Shown here: positions 23,466 through 33,992 of the stretch, in pieces
Layout: each line of letters starts with the position of its first letter
How positions within the stretch are numbered: position 1 is the stretch's first letter
From: Augochlora pura
Lineage: Eukaryota; Arthropoda; Insecta; Hymenoptera; Halictidae
Length of the DNA: 64,000 nucleotides
Direction of reading: 5' to 3'
Assembly (NCBI RefSeq): GCF_028453695.1
Contig: NC_135776.1
Location: forward strand, 11,540,663-11,604,662
Translations under genes and position numbers: made by a program
The notes under the pieces: generated by a model
Database searches by the model: none
What the model was told of the DNA's origin: nothing
What the model saw: the letters and a program-made list of their open reading frames with translations, nothing else

Positions 23466-23936
23466 ATGCAGCAAGGAAGTGGAGGGACATATCCCTCGCC
23501 GATATTCACTTCCGCAAGTGACACAGTGAACACAGTGAACACAAATTCAAATGCATATACGACGTATAACTGTGTCAAATGTGCTGGAGATCACCCCACG
23601 AATACTTGCACCAAGGAGAAAAACACTGCTGCAAAATGTGTATTGTGCGACGGCCCGCATCCTGCGAATTACAAGGGATGCAGCGTATATCGAAAATTGC
23701 AAGACATAAGAAGCAAACCAAATAATAATACAACAATAAACAGAAATTATAGTAAACGTGAAAATGTAAGTTACGCCCAAGCTGCAGCAGGTAACACAAT
23801 GCAGAATGACCAAAATGATTCTACTAACATAATGCTAGATCAATTCCTCCAGAAATTCGAGTCTCTTTTTAAGCAGTTAATGGACCAAAACAGCATGATT
23901 ATAAACTTGCTTACTGCTTTCGTCAACAGAAAATAA
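23466..23936 (+). CDS. Short ORF1 (gag-like) with two zinc knuckles
   Basis: A 156-residue protein matching the C-terminal part of Jockey-type ORF1 proteins, which bind element RNA in the ribonucleoprotein. Two adjacent knuckles are visible: C36-C39-H43-C48 and C58-C61-H65-C72. They contain the family-typical CVKCAGDHP and GPHPANYKGC, followed by a SYAQAA motif at 102-107 and a polar, Asn-rich tail. The start ATG at 23466 follows an in-frame TAG two codons upstream, so the frame cannot extend further. The N-terminal RNA-recognition or PRE_C2HC region of full-length family members is absent. The stop at 23934-23936 lies two bases before the ORF2 ATG, suggesting coupled translation. Confidence 0.85.
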   Translation: MQQGSGGTYPSPIFTSASDTVNTVNTNSNAYTTYNCVKCAGDHPTNTCTKEKNTAAKCVLCDGPHPANYKGCSVYRKLQDIRSKPNNNTTINRNYSKRENVSYAQAAAGNTMQNDQNDSTNIMLDQFLQKFESLFKQLMDQNSMIINLLTAFVNRK

Positions 23937-23938
23937 CG

Positions 23939-26623
23939 ATGCCTGACAACATGAGGATAGCCTTGTGGAATGCAAACGGTTTGCAGCAACGCAAACGGAA
24001 AGTAGAATTATTTCTACATAGAAATAAAATAGACATTCTCCTAATTAGTGAAACTCATTTCACTGACAGAAGCTACTTTAATATTTACAAGTACAAAACA
24101 TATAACACCAATCATCCAGACGGAACTGCTCGCGGAGGAACCGCTATTATTATTAATGAAAAGATATCGCACTCTGAATTAATAAAATTCGAAGAAAATT
24201 TTCTACAGTCAACTAGCGTCGAAGTCAAAGATGCGTACGGTTCACTCGTGATTGCTGCGGTCTACTGTCCACCCAGACATGTAATAAGTAAAGATAAATT
24301 TGATAAATTCTTTGACACGTTAGGTGTAAAATTCATCTCAGGCGGAGACTACAATGCAAAGCATCCCCAATGGGGTTCAAGGCTCAGCAATCCAAAAGGC
24401 AAAGAACTCCAGAAAACAGTAACATCGAGAGGATATAATTACTTCAGCACAGGCGAACCGACCTACTGGCCAACCGACCCCAGAAAATCACCAGACCTCC
24501 TAGACTTTTTTATAGCCAAAGGTGTCTCGCTAACTCAAGTTCAAGTAAATACAAGCTTTGACTTGTCATCTGATCATTCGCCAATTATACTTACACTGAG
24601 CTCCACGTTTGTAGAAAACGAAAAACGGCCGTACTGGACAAACTCGAAAACGGACTGGTCTCTCTATAGAACTCTTATAAATAGTAATTTAGACCTGAAA
24701 ATCCCATTAAAAACTCCGAACAACTTAGATCAAGCGGTAGAACTTTTAGTGAAGACGCTACAAGAAGCAGCGTATCAATCGACGCCTGAAATCAAAGCTG
24801 GAAATAAATATGCAATGAACTATCCATTAATCGTCAAAAACAAAATTGCAGAAAAAAGGAAGGCAAGGAAGAAATGGCAGCTATATAGGCACCCTGATGA
24901 TAAGCGGCTGTTAAATAAGTTAACCAGGGAACTCACAAACCTGCTGCACAAAACTACAAATGAGCGGATCCAAGAATACCTTCAAAGTTTGTCGCCACGA
25001 CAGGAAGATAACTACTCTTTGTGGAAAATTACAAAAAAATTGAAAAGACCAACTACACACATTTCTCCTATAAAAGTGGATACCAATCGATGGGCTAGGA
25101 ACGATCAAGAAAAAGCCGATATTTTTGCAAATCACTTATCCACAATCTTCACACCGAACGAAATACCATTGGCCGACAGCGACTTCAGAGACATCACGAA
25201 CTTCCTTAATACTCCCTTACAACCTTGCGAACCCATTAAGCATTTCAGTCCCAGAGAAATAGCACAAGAAATAAAGAAACTCAACGATAGAAAAGCACCC
25301 GGATATGATCTTATTACTGCTAAAATGTTAAAAGAAATACCAAAAAGGAAAGGTATAGTAGCAATCACACAAATATATAACGCGATAATAAAAATCCAGT
25401 ATTTTCCCATCCAATGGAAATTTGCGAATATCATTCTCATCCAAAAGCCTGACAAACCACCCACCGAAGTGACCTCTTATAGGCCTATCTCTCTGTTACC
25501 AATCTTGTCAAAACTATTTGAAAGATTACTATTAAACAGGCTAACACCAATATTAACGGAAAAATGCATAATCCCGCAACATCAATTTGGCTTTCGCAAG
25601 CAGCACTCTACTATTGAGCAAGTACATCGTATAGTCAATGTGATAGAAGAAAGCTTTGAGAAACGCATGGTATGTTCCGCAGCATTCATTGACATTAGTC
25701 AGGCTTTTGATAGAGTGTGGCACATGGGCTTGTTATATAAAATTAAGCAATACCTTCCTCATAACTACTATGATCTGCTCAAATCCTACTTAACTGACAG
25801 GTTTTACCAGGTTAACCAAAACGGCAAATACTCGAAGATCAATCCTATACTCGCGGGAGTTCCCCAAGGTAGCGTCTTGGGCCCCACATTATACCAAATT
25901 TTCACAGCAAACCTTCCTGAAGACGAAAATGTATTAGTGGCTACATTCGCGGATGACACTGCGTTCTTGGCTTCTCATGAAAACCCTGCGGAGGCGTCAC
26001 GATTCCTGCAGGGAGCTTTGGACAAGACTTCAGAATGGACCAAAAAATGGAAAATTAAAATCAACGCGAACAAATCAGCACACATTACATTTACTACCAG
26101 ACATGTTACGTCTCCTGCAGTCAAACTAAACAACGAAAACCTTGAGGAAAAGAACTGTGTCAGAAACCTTGGTTTGCACATGGATAAAAGACTGACATGG
26201 AAAGATCACATAAAAAAGAAGGGAAAGCAACTTAACCACAAAATGAGAACAATGTATTGGATTCTGGGACGAAAATCAAAACTTACATTATACAATAAAC
26301 TACTCCTGTATAAGGTCGCGATCATTCCAATTTGGACATATGGGATACAACTCTGGGGATGCGCCAAGAGAAGCAACATAGATATCATCCAAAGGTTCCA
26401 GAACAAAGCACTGAGAATTATTGCTGACGCTCCATGGTACATCACTTCAGATTCGCTACATAAAGATTTGGGTATGCATAATATCAAACAACAGATAAAA
26501 AAATTCGCTATGACACACAAGAAACGAATAGCAAACCACCCTAATGAACACATCAGGGATCTAAATCACACATCACAAAACAGAAGACTGAAAAGGAGCA
26601 AACCAACTGACTTACAGAAATAA
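23939..26623 (+). CDS. ORF2: AP endonuclease and reverse transcriptase
   Basis: An intact 894-residue polyprotein. The apurinic endonuclease-like domain occupies about residues 5-222. It shows NANG near the start, E38 in ISETH, GGDYNAKHP from 135 and SSDHSPI with D212-H213, the family's catalytic and metal-binding positions. It nicks the target DNA. The reverse transcriptase spans about 450-780, with SYRPISLLP from 513, AFIDISQAFD with D585, GVPQGSVLGP at 640-649 and the catalytic FADD at 670-673. The C-terminal third (WTYGIQLWG and following) matches the Jockey-clade thumb and tail. No stops or frameshifts are seen, and no RNase H domain is evident. It is probably competent or only recently inactive. 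Length is typical for Jockey ORF2. Confidence 0.95.
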   Translation: MPDNMRIALWNANGLQQRKRKVELFLHRNKIDILLISETHFTDRSYFNIYKYKTYNTNHPDGTARGGTAIIINEKISHSELIKFEENFLQSTSVEVKDAYGSLVIAAVYCPPRHVISKDKFDKFFDTLGVKFISGGDYNAKHPQWGSRLSNPKGKELQKTVTSRGYNYFSTGEPTYWPTDPRKSPDLLDFFIAKGVSLTQVQVNTSFDLSSDHSPIILTLSSTFVENEKRPYWTNSKTDWSLYRTLINSNLDLKIPLKTPNNLDQAVELLVKTLQEAAYQSTPEIKAGNKYAMNYPLIVKNKIAEKRKARKKWQLYRHPDDKRLLNKLTRELTNLLHKTTNERIQEYLQSLSPRQEDNYSLWKITKKLKRPTTHISPIKVDTNRWARNDQEKADIFANHLSTIFTPNEIPLADSDFRDITNFLNTPLQPCEPIKHFSPREIAQEIKKLNDRKAPGYDLITAKMLKEIPKRKGIVAITQIYNAIIKIQYFPIQWKFANIILIQKPDKPPTEVTSYRPISLLPILSKLFERLLLNRLTPILTEKCIIPQHQFGFRKQHSTIEQVHRIVNVIEESFEKRMVCSAAFIDISQAFDRVWHMGLLYKIKQYLPHNYYDLLKSYLTDRFYQVNQNGKYSKINPILAGVPQGSVLGPTLYQIFTANLPEDENVLVATFADDTAFLASHENPAEASRFLQGALDKTSEWTKKWKIKINANKSAHITFTTRHVTSPAVKLNNENLEEKNCVRNLGLHMDKRLTWKDHIKKKGKQLNHKMRTMYWILGRKSKLTLYNKLLLYKVAIIPIWTYGIQLWGCAKRSNIDIIQRFQNKALRIIADAPWYITSDSLHKDLGMHNIKQQIKKFAMTHKKRIANHPNEHIRDLNHTSQNRRLKRSKPTDLQK

Positions 26624-26752
26624 GTTATAAAAGAAACACCGCAGATAATGGTAGCGGCAACGCTATTGAGCGATTTACCGCTTGCAAGTCATAATTAATT
26701 CATCAAATTTGCTGGTTAGCTCAAGGAAGCTAGTTGTAAATGTAATTTAGTA

Positions 26753-26757
<5 letters not shown>

Positions 26758-26784
<27 letters not shown>

Positions 26785-26793
26785 GTATAGGTT
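26758..26793 (+). other. Poly(A) tail and 3' target-site duplication
   Basis: A run of 25 A follows tagtataaat and is followed directly by attgtataggtt, the repeat of 23283-23294. It marks the 3' end of the retrotransposon. Confidence 0.92.
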
Positions 26794-26908
26794 CCTCGAA
26801 GTCTTGCGTGACCGAAAGGTGTAGCTTGAGCGAGTGAGAGGGAAATAAGGAAAGAAGGAGAGAGAATGAGCAAGAATCGGACGGAGTGTGAAAAAGCGCA
26901 TGCAAGAG

Positions 26909-26946
<38 letters not shown>

Positions 26947-27250
26947 ATGAGATAATGATGAGATAATGAGAGAAAAGACTATAAGGATAGAAGGACGGAC
27001 GTAAAAGATCGAGGCTATCGTGAGAGAATCGTCGCCTTATAAAGTTGTGCATTGTCGTGGTTGTTGTCGTGGATATAGTTGTTGCTTAAGACGTAGGAGG
27101 TGGCTGGTACGATATTACTAATAAACTGTTACTGTTACTTTTATTGTTATCCAGTGTTGTTTGTCGCGTTTGTTATACTATCACAGAGTTTCGTAGAATT
27201 TCCAAATAATAATCCCTCCAATACTTACTGTTTATCACCATGGAAACCGA
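26794..27250. repeat. Noncoding flank with (AG)n microsatellite
   Basis: Purine-rich DNA with an uninterrupted (AG)n run at about 26915-26942. No gene seen; minus-strand frames here translate only the microsatellite complement. Confidence 0.8.
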
Positions 27251-27501
27251 TTAACCCCTTGCACTACGACTCCTTTCACGTTGCATTGATTAGCACTTAT
27301 TTGTCCTTAATATTTTCCTTAATAGGAGCAGATAATTTTTGTTTCATCTATTGTCTTTATTTATTTCCGTTTCCAGACTTTGATAATAGAAAAAGTCAAT
27401 TTGATTTCGATTTAGAGGAAATGAATAATATTCATACTTAATAAATTCTACATGGAATCTGTAGCACGAGTCTGACTCGTTATTATAGTGCAAGGGATTA
27501 A
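27251..27501 (+). mobile_element. Family B TTAA MITE, complete
   Basis: A 251-bp copy bounded by TTAA. The left end is ttaaccccttgcactacgac; the right end is gagtctgactcgttattat, then agtgcaagggattaa. The ends are imperfect inverted repeats starting CCCC after TTAA, again piggyBac-like. The copy at 49096-49346 has exactly the same length. There is no coding capacity; the open plus frame through it is incidental. Confidence 0.8.
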
Positions 27502-27503
27502 TT

Positions 27504-27638
27504 GGCTATTGGGACCGAGGACCCACGGAAATTTCTAAATGTTTTATCATTTCCACATCCGGCAATTCGATGTCGAAGCTTGCCCCACTCCGTCAAACTG
27601 AACATCAGCAGTAAAATAATCTCTGCTTCGACGAACGG
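27504..27638 (+). repeat. Dispersed ~130-bp repeat, copy 2
   Basis: Direct-orientation partner of 22227-22358: gaccgagg, cccacggaaatttc, atgttttatcatttccacat, gccccactcc, taaaataatctctgcttcga. The flanking DNA differs between the copies, so this is a dispersed element rather than part of a larger duplication. Confidence 0.65.
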
Positions 27639-28627
27639 AACAATCCGGCTGGATCCGTTTGCGATCCGCTTGCTCTCGGCCACGGCGATGTCACCGTTCA
27701 GCAGCGCGTCGCGATCCGAATCAGCGCTGAAATTGGCACAAAGAACCGTTCGTGCCGGGCCGCCGATAAATGGTTGTCGATTGGTGCTGGCGATCAAAAG
27801 ACACCGTCCTCTGTCTTTCATGGGGTGCCTTTTCAAGTCCGGATGGCACACGCCCGCGCTGCTTGATTAACGCGTCGCCTCGCCCTGCCTACCTGCCTCT
27901 GTCTGCTGCTTGCCTGCTGCTTGCTTGCTTGCTTGCTTGTCTGTCGCTCGATTGAGAATTCAATCCGGGACCGGGTTTAATGATTTTGGTAAACAACGCC
28001 TACTAGGACAAACAAAGGGATTCCGCGTCTGTTGCCGAAGCAGCGGCTGAATAGCAATATGATGAGGGCTACCGAGCGAATCGCGTGCATCGGATCAGAG
28101 ACCTGCGTTCTGATCGGACGTCCCATCGAGCGAAATATCAGTGGATATTGCAATATGTGTTCAATCTATTCGCTGCTTTATGGGCTGGAAGGATGTTCTT
28201 TTGGGGACGCTGTAGCTGTCTATGGTTGCTCGGTCTGCTTTTCTCAGAAGTTATTTGTTCTATAATAGGTCATTAGCTACTTGTTCTTGAATGTGTCTTC
28301 TTAAGAGATATTAGGAGATTGATGTTGGTACTTATGGTGTCTTTAACAGGATGAATTCTTTGGTAATGATTTCGTATTGTCACACTTGGAATAGTAAATA
28401 TTGGCAATCCTATCATCCTTGTTCAAACAATTTTAAGCGGGTATTTTTCGTCTTTTATATATTACTTAATATTGTACTTTGTAATATTTTATATACCTTT
28501 TAATTTTATATATTCTACTTTTACATTAATATTATTATAACACACAAAATTGAAAATAATATTATTATATACATACACTATATACTAGAATTTAATAAGG
28601 TAAAAATATTGCGTGGGCACGTAGATA
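27639..28627. other. GC-rich island then AT-rich sequence
   Basis: 27640-28110 is GC-rich with a (TTGC)n tract at about 27919-27940. Frames are open on both strands and none is recognisable. 28260-28620 is AT-rich with no feature seen. Confidence 0.35.
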
Positions 28628-29095
28628 TTAAACCTTTGCATTCGAAGCCATTTTAATTCGAAAACCAAAATAGTTTCTTCTGATCCATACAGTATTTCTG
28701 TGTCATATGACTTACTGCATTTTATGCATATGAAATTGAGCCTTGCGATACATACAACAATTACATTTTTTATTTCCATACACTTAAAAATATCCACAAC
28801 AACTCGAAAAAATTTTGACATAACAGATCTACCGTGACTGCGTATATAAATTAAACAATAAATATTGATATTTCTAATATTAATAATCCTCATAGCCTTG
28901 ACATTATCTTGTTATAACCTCGACAAAAGCGTGACATAATCTTGAGATAATCTCAGCAAAGCTATGACATAATCTTGACATAATCATGACAATGTTTAAA
29001 TATGAACACATTTGACAATTTTAACATTATACTGTTACAAAATATAACAATTTTTAAGTGTGCCCCAGGGTCACCAATCAATTGCAGAGGATTAA
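28628..29095 (-). mobile_element. Family A TTAA MITE, minus orientation, expanded
   Basis: The left boundary is ttaaacctttgcattcgaag, followed by gccattttaattcg, cagtatttctgt, actgcattttatgcatatga and aaattgagcctt, the complement of a family A right half. The right boundary is ccccagggtcaccaatc, then cagaggattaa. The copy is about twice the usual length. The excess near 28895-28990 is a tandem of tgacataatctt words resembling those at 41.6 and 62.3 kb. Confidence 0.7.
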
Positions 29096-30125
29096 TATAA
29101 TATCAGCTATTTTTAACTCGTGCACGGTATAATCGATGTCAAAGTCGGCTTGGTTGGTAATCAATGGCGCCATTAACGTGGTATTCAGTTTCCCGAGGAA
29201 TTAGGCTTCATTCCAGTAACAACGTTCCCAATTAGTAGAAGATACGATACTGTTCTATTATGATGTATTCCGCCTTGTTAAACTGCTGCATCTGGCAGAA
29301 ATGTTCACGGTACTGTCTATTAACTCTAAAACCACCCCCTTCTATTTTTGGCACAAGTAACAGAACTGCGAACCGCTCAAAACATAATCATGCTAATCAA
29401 AATATTATTTATTACTTTTCTTAGTACTTTTTATACTTCTTCTCATTATTTATCATATTTGTTTTATTATACATTACATTTATTTTATTATGTATTATAT
29501 ATCGTTTATTATTCATTATATTCCTTTTATTATTCATTATATTTCCCTTAATATTTATTTTACACCATTTATTATGCTCTTTAAAGTATTTATTTAATGG
29601 TTCGCAAAACAATTTAAAAATGTTACGAAATCGTCGGCAACCTCACAGAGTCAAAGGTAAAAAGACATCGTGATGCACCATTGCAAGGCTTCTTTTTTCA
29701 TAAATATAAATTGCAACGGTTAACAATTACAAGCTGACACATTTCTACGATTTTCGAGGGTAATCTGATTGTTGTTAAAAGCAACGACTCATCTGGCAAC
29801 GTGATCTTTCTTTGGCTTCAGTTTGGTCAAAGGGCTGTTAACTAAAATATTCTGTTACAGGACAATTTCACATTGTGGTATCCCTATTGTCACAGCGACG
29901 GTATTAATTAAGGCGACTTTCCATGTAAGTCCTCGCTTCGCTAAAATATCGTTAATAATTTACTAACAGAGGGGAGAACTTTGTTGTCGCTAAGCGTCCA
30001 CTCTGCGAGCTGAACAGCTTTAGAAAATAGGAAACTAGAATTTCGTTTCAGTTTTGAAGCTATTAACACGTTCCGCGCCGAGCCATTTATTATTTTACTA
30101 AAACTCGATGTATTATATGTAATTA
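29096..30125. other. AT-rich noncoding stretch
   Basis: No gene seen. 29400-29560 is pyrimidine/AT simple sequence (ttatta, tttatt words). The rest looks like unique intergenic or intronic DNA. Confidence 0.4.
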
Positions 30126-30650
30126 TTAATTCTCTGCACTCGCAGCCTCTTTACCTCTAAATCTAAAATAATTTTTCTGGCTTATAGTATTGTCATTTTG
30201 TATAACGAAATACACTTTATGCACATAAACTTGAGGCTCGTGTTACACTTTTAACAATTTTATAAATCTAAATTTTGACGATGTGTATAAAAATGATCTT
30301 CGGATATGATATGACAATTTTAAACTCATTATGTCATCATTAACAAATGACTAATGCAAACAAAATATTATACAGAAATTATTTAATTGCAAGCACATTT
30401 TCTGAAACCTGAAACATTTAACAATTCGCACACGAATGAGGACACTGAATAATGGACTCTAAAAATTGTTATGTAACATTCTAAAATAATAATTGCGTTA
30501 TTAACCCTTTGCCCTCGAAGCCATGTTAACTGTAAATCTAAAATAATTATTCTGGCTTACAGTATTTCCATTTTAAGCGGCAAAATACATTTTAACCAGC
30601 TTTATGACTCTAGTACGTTAAAATCTGAGAATATCGCATTAAGAAGAGGG
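30126..30650 (-). repeat. Inverted duplication, copy 1 (MITE, spacer, MITE)
   Basis: Order: a family A element in minus orientation from ttaattctctgcactcgcag (30126), then a spacer at about 30335-30490, then a second family A start at about 30501 (ttaaccctttgccctcgaag). The spacer's complement matches 32595-32750: caatttttagagtccatt, gtgcgaattg, aaatgtttcaggtttcagaa, atattttgtttgcattagt. The block at 32341-32992 has the same arrangement on the opposite strand. Confidence 0.75.
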
Positions 30651-31009
30651 TTCGGCCGGCAAACTTTCGACACAACACAGCCTTTTCTCGCGGCGTCGTG
30701 ATAATAAACGTTTGGAAAGGGGTTTCAAAGTCTCGTATAAACTCACCTATTAATAGGATCGATTCGCCATAAAGTTCCATAATAATCACTCACTCGGCCC
30801 CCGGGGCGCTCTTTTTGTTCAAGGTAATCCATAAGCCGTTATTAAGTATCGAGGCATGAATCTCCATTTCGCCTATCCCTCGATCGCTTTCGATCCTCAT
30901 TTTTCAACGTCGCCGACGGTGGAGCATTATCAGCATCTCGATCGTCGACTGACAAAAGCGTTCAATCGAAAATCCTGTTTATTGTGAGTCGTCGACACAC
31001 CGTGCTACG
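30651..31009. other. GC-rich noncoding block
   Basis: CpG-bearing DNA containing ggcccccggggcgc. No recognisable exon or RNA gene. Confidence 0.35.
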
Positions 31010-31260
31010 AGCCATACAAAAACCCCGAAAAATCAATATATCTTTTAATTTTTTAAGTAATATATTCGTGATCTGGCATCTTTGTATTTACATAAACAAT
31101 TGAGAAAAACCAAAAAAGTAACCCTCAAAACACAGAAAACACATTAACAAACACTAAGCAATCTCGTTGCCTCAAGCAATTGCGTATCACATCACCGCGT
31201 TTTTAATAACAATTTTGTCGAAGCTCGTGGCAATAAATGAAAATATGAATGGACCTAATT
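31010..31260 (+). repeat. Dispersed repeat shared with 44.06-44.49 kb
   Basis: Shared words in order: gaaaaatcaatatat, tatattcgt, tttacataaacaattgaga, aaaaagtaaccct, tctcgttgcctcaagca, acatc.ccgc, aacaattt, and aataaatg followed by gaatgga. It is immediately followed by a tandem array whose unit also recurs near 45.44 kb. Confidence 0.7.
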
Positions 31261-31261
31261 A

Positions 31262-31835
31262 GTCTTTTTAAAAATAGTTACCAAGGTACTTTAGAAAATT
31301 AATTAGTTCAGAAAATACGAGTTTTGTCATCAACCTAACCTCGATATTTTTTTGTAAACGAATCGATTCCTCTTACCATTCTCTTTAAAAAATTACGAAG
31401 CTACTTATCAAATTAGTTAGTATTGTCCTCAACCATGTATTTATTATTCTTGCACAAGTTGATTTTTCTTACCATTCTGTTTAAAAAATTACTGAGGTAC
31501 TTAGTAAATTAATTAGTTTAGAAGATACGAATTTTGTCCCCAACCTAACTTTAACATTTCTGCAAATACAACTATATATTCTGCTTGCATAAACCGATTG
31601 TTCTTACCATTCTCTTTACAAAATTACCAATCTACTTGAGAAAATTAATTAGTTTACAAGTTATACCACATCCTATCCTTTTTGTAAATACAACTGTATA
31701 TTATTCTTGCATAAGTCAATCGACTTATGCCATAGAGTAATCGCTCTCACCATGTTCTTTAACAAATTTCTTAGACACTTTAGGAAATTAATTAGTTTAG
31801 AAGAGATAATTTTTGTCCCCAGCACCCCTAAGATA
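31262..31835 (+). repeat. Tandem array of ~115-140-bp units
   Basis: About five units, each with cttaccattctctttaaaaa or a variant (about 31373, 31474, 31604, 31746), then a .tacttagaaaattaattag motif, then gaattttgtccccaaccta. A single related unit occurs at about 45440-45540 (ccattttcttcaaaaactta, attaattaat, gaattttgtccca). Confidence 0.75.
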
Positions 31836-32340
31836 CTAGCATTGCGCGACCCGGCGCGGCGGAGCCGTGAAATCGTGGCTAAGTTCACGGCACCACGAGG
31901 GCGAAGTTGAAATTGGAGCAACGAGGGGTTGAAAGATCTGCCGCGGGATAGCCGGCAGCCGGCTTATTGTTAGCACCGCCACGTCGCGAGTTACACGCGC
32001 GTATCCGACTTCTTCATCCGCGTGCGTAGTCGCGAGCATGACATTGCGGTAATGACACGGCCGGCCGGGGACCAGGCGAGCACGCGACCCCCGCCGCTGC
32101 ATGCAACCGTGTGCACGCGCCCGATGCATTGGGACGCAGTGCGTGACCGCCGACCCAGTCGAGCTTGCACTGGCCGGCTCTCGATGCAGAAAGAATCGCA
32201 GCTGCGTGTCGCTGGTAATTCTCGCTTGAAAGCTCGCGTTCCACGCAAATCACTCTCTCCCCCCACCCCCTCCGAAACGCATACATGGCTATGGCGTATT
32301 GCGTTCCTATCGGTTCCCAGATTGTTTACCACGCGTCTTA
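31836..32340. other. GC-rich CpG island, no exon recognised
   Basis: Strongly GC-rich block with overlapping open frames on both strands, a composition artefact rather than a gene signal. A promoter or noncoding exon is possible but unsupported. Confidence 0.3.
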
Positions 32341-32582
32341 TTAACCCTTCGCGCTCGAATGGCGACTCAGAGGTGGCACTGAAATTGTTCCATCACGCCA
32401 TAAAAATAATATTTATACCAACAATATTTAGATACAAACAATTGTTAAATAGTAAAATTGTTGTCACAAGAATAAATTTCGTATGCATACAAGTGCGCTT
32501 CGTTACATAGAAGGGAAAAATTATGAGCCAGGAGAATTATTTTGAATTTACAGTTAAAATGACTCTGAGGACAACGGGTTAA
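32341..32582 (+). mobile_element. Family A TTAA MITE, complete
   Basis: A 242-bp copy with TTAA at both ends (32341-32344, 32579-32582). The left end is cccttcgcgctcgaatgg and the right end gactctgaggacaacgggttaa. The length is identical to the copy at 19728-19969. Confidence 0.85.
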
Positions 32583-32594
32583 TAACGCAAATAT

Positions 32595-32992
32595 TATTTA
32601 GATTGTGACATAACAATTTTTAGAGTCCATTTTTCAGTGTTGCCACTCGTGAGCGAATTGATAAATGTTTCAGGTTTCAGAAAATGTACTTGCAATTAGG
32701 TCAACTCTGCATAATATTTTGTTTGCATTAGTAATTTATTAATGACGACATTATGGCTCTCAGGCGCCATTGCAATTGTTATATCATGCCCCAAGAATTG
32801 TCTTCGTAATAATAGTATTTAATAGATATCCTCAAAGTTTAGATATATAAAATTGTTAAATTGTAACTGTTGTATGAGTTACAAGCCTGAATTTTATATG
32901 CATGAAATGCATTTCGTTATACAAAATAGAAATAATATAAGCCAGAGAAATTATTTTAGATTTACAGTCAAAGTGGCTTTGAGTGCAAAATA
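32595..32992 (+). repeat. Inverted duplication, copy 2 (spacer and degraded MITE)
   Basis: The spacer 32595-32750 is the complement of 30335-30490. It is followed by a degraded family A copy (about 32751-32992) that keeps ggctctcaggcgccattg, gttatatcatgcccc, aatgcatttcgttata, gccagagaaattattttag and cagtcaaagtggctttgag, but has lost its terminal TTAA. Confidence 0.7.
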
Positions 32993-33433
32993 TACCGACC
33001 GAGCTTTTCCCATTATTGGTAGCTTGTAAATCGATTGTTATTGTTAATTAATAAAGGAATATGTCGAGAGGAATATAAAAATATAATTTAACATCATTTA
33101 TAAAATATACGATGTACTGTATGAACTGTATGAACTGTATGAACAACCATCGCGATTCTTTGTCTATTACTATGTCAGATATTTGCATGGCAGCATTTTC
33201 ATTGTACAAAACGCAAACCTAATTTTCTACAGTTGTCATGACGACCAATAATTTGCTATCTATTATTAAGGTATTATTATATAATTTCTCTTAATATTAG
33301 ATACCTTTAGCGATGTATCACATAAATAAAATAAATGATACAGATGAAATAGATATTGTTTAATACTAACGTCATAATAATATAGAAATATTCAGGTCCG
33401 AATGACTGATCGGTAAAGTGTCAAAAAGGTTAA
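32993..33433 (+). mobile_element. Family C MITE copy
   Basis: It starts with a degraded ccgaccgagc end and finishes gactgatcggtaaagtg, then aaaaggttaa. The interior at 33225-33320 matches the copy at 61.1 kb over accaata, tctatctatta/tctataatt, gaggtattattatataattt and ttagataccttt. It includes a tgtatgaac decamer triplicate at 33116-33144. The ends resemble the TTAA element at 38960-39529. Confidence 0.6.
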
Positions 33434-33768
33434 TGCTCGACGTTTCTTGCCCGCGAGGCCACCTGTGAAAATCCCGCCGATTTCTAAATAGAAATGCAAC
33501 TTTAGCTAGTCTAATTAGCAAGCCTAATTGCGATCCAACAGTTCAGAATGCAGCTGTGCAATGCGTATAATTACGCCGACCTTCGCGCAAAGTTTCCTGC
33601 GTCTGTCTCTCGTCCAAGTCACCACACCGTCACTTATTTCAAGGAAAATGATTATTACGATGCAGCTGCCTCTATTAGTTTTTTATTATCTTATATTTTT
33701 AATTATTTATTGCTTATTTTATTTCATTAATTACTTATCTGAAAAATAATTATTTTATCTGAAAAATG
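33434..33768. other. Noncoding stretch
   Basis: No gene or element recognised. The short plus frames at 33528-33749 are low-complexity at their C-termini. Confidence 0.35.
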
Positions 33769-33992
33769 CCCTCGGGAATCGTAACTAGGCCCGGGGGAAC
33801 ATTGTTTGAAAAATAAACGACTTAATATACTTAATATACTTATTTAATATATAATTATTACAACGATTCACAATATAATGAATATAATTATTTAATACAT
33901 AATTAATATAAATATTATATTTTATAATAACAAATAGAATTTATTTTATTTTCAAACAATGCTCCCCGAGCTTACATCAAATGCCTCTGGGT
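33769..33992. mobile_element. Terminal-inverted-repeat element, family E
   Basis: Inverted ends of about 48 bp surround an AT-rich core. The left side reads gccctcgggaatcgtaacta, ggcccgggggaacattgtt, tgaaaaataaa. The complement of the right side reads ccagaggcatttgatgtaag, ctcggggagcattgtttga, aaataaaa. A solitary related end lies at 37769-37815. No coding region. Confidence 0.65.

Larger units (their letters stand above)
23295..26781 (+). mobile_element. Jockey-clade non-LTR retrotransposon, complete between TSDs
   Basis: An element of about 3.5 kb flanked by a 12-bp duplication. Its order is a 5' leader of 171 bp, ORF1, ORF2, a short 3' UTR and a 25-base poly(A). The leader begins aagagtcgcttgcg and carries an agtttat repeat (23405-23430). 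A perfect target duplication, an undecayed ORF2 and an intact A-tail point to recent insertion by target-primed reverse transcription. Jockey-clade elements usually encode a much longer ORF1, so either this copy descends from an ORF1-deleted master or the family has a naturally minimal ORF1. Confidence 0.93.
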
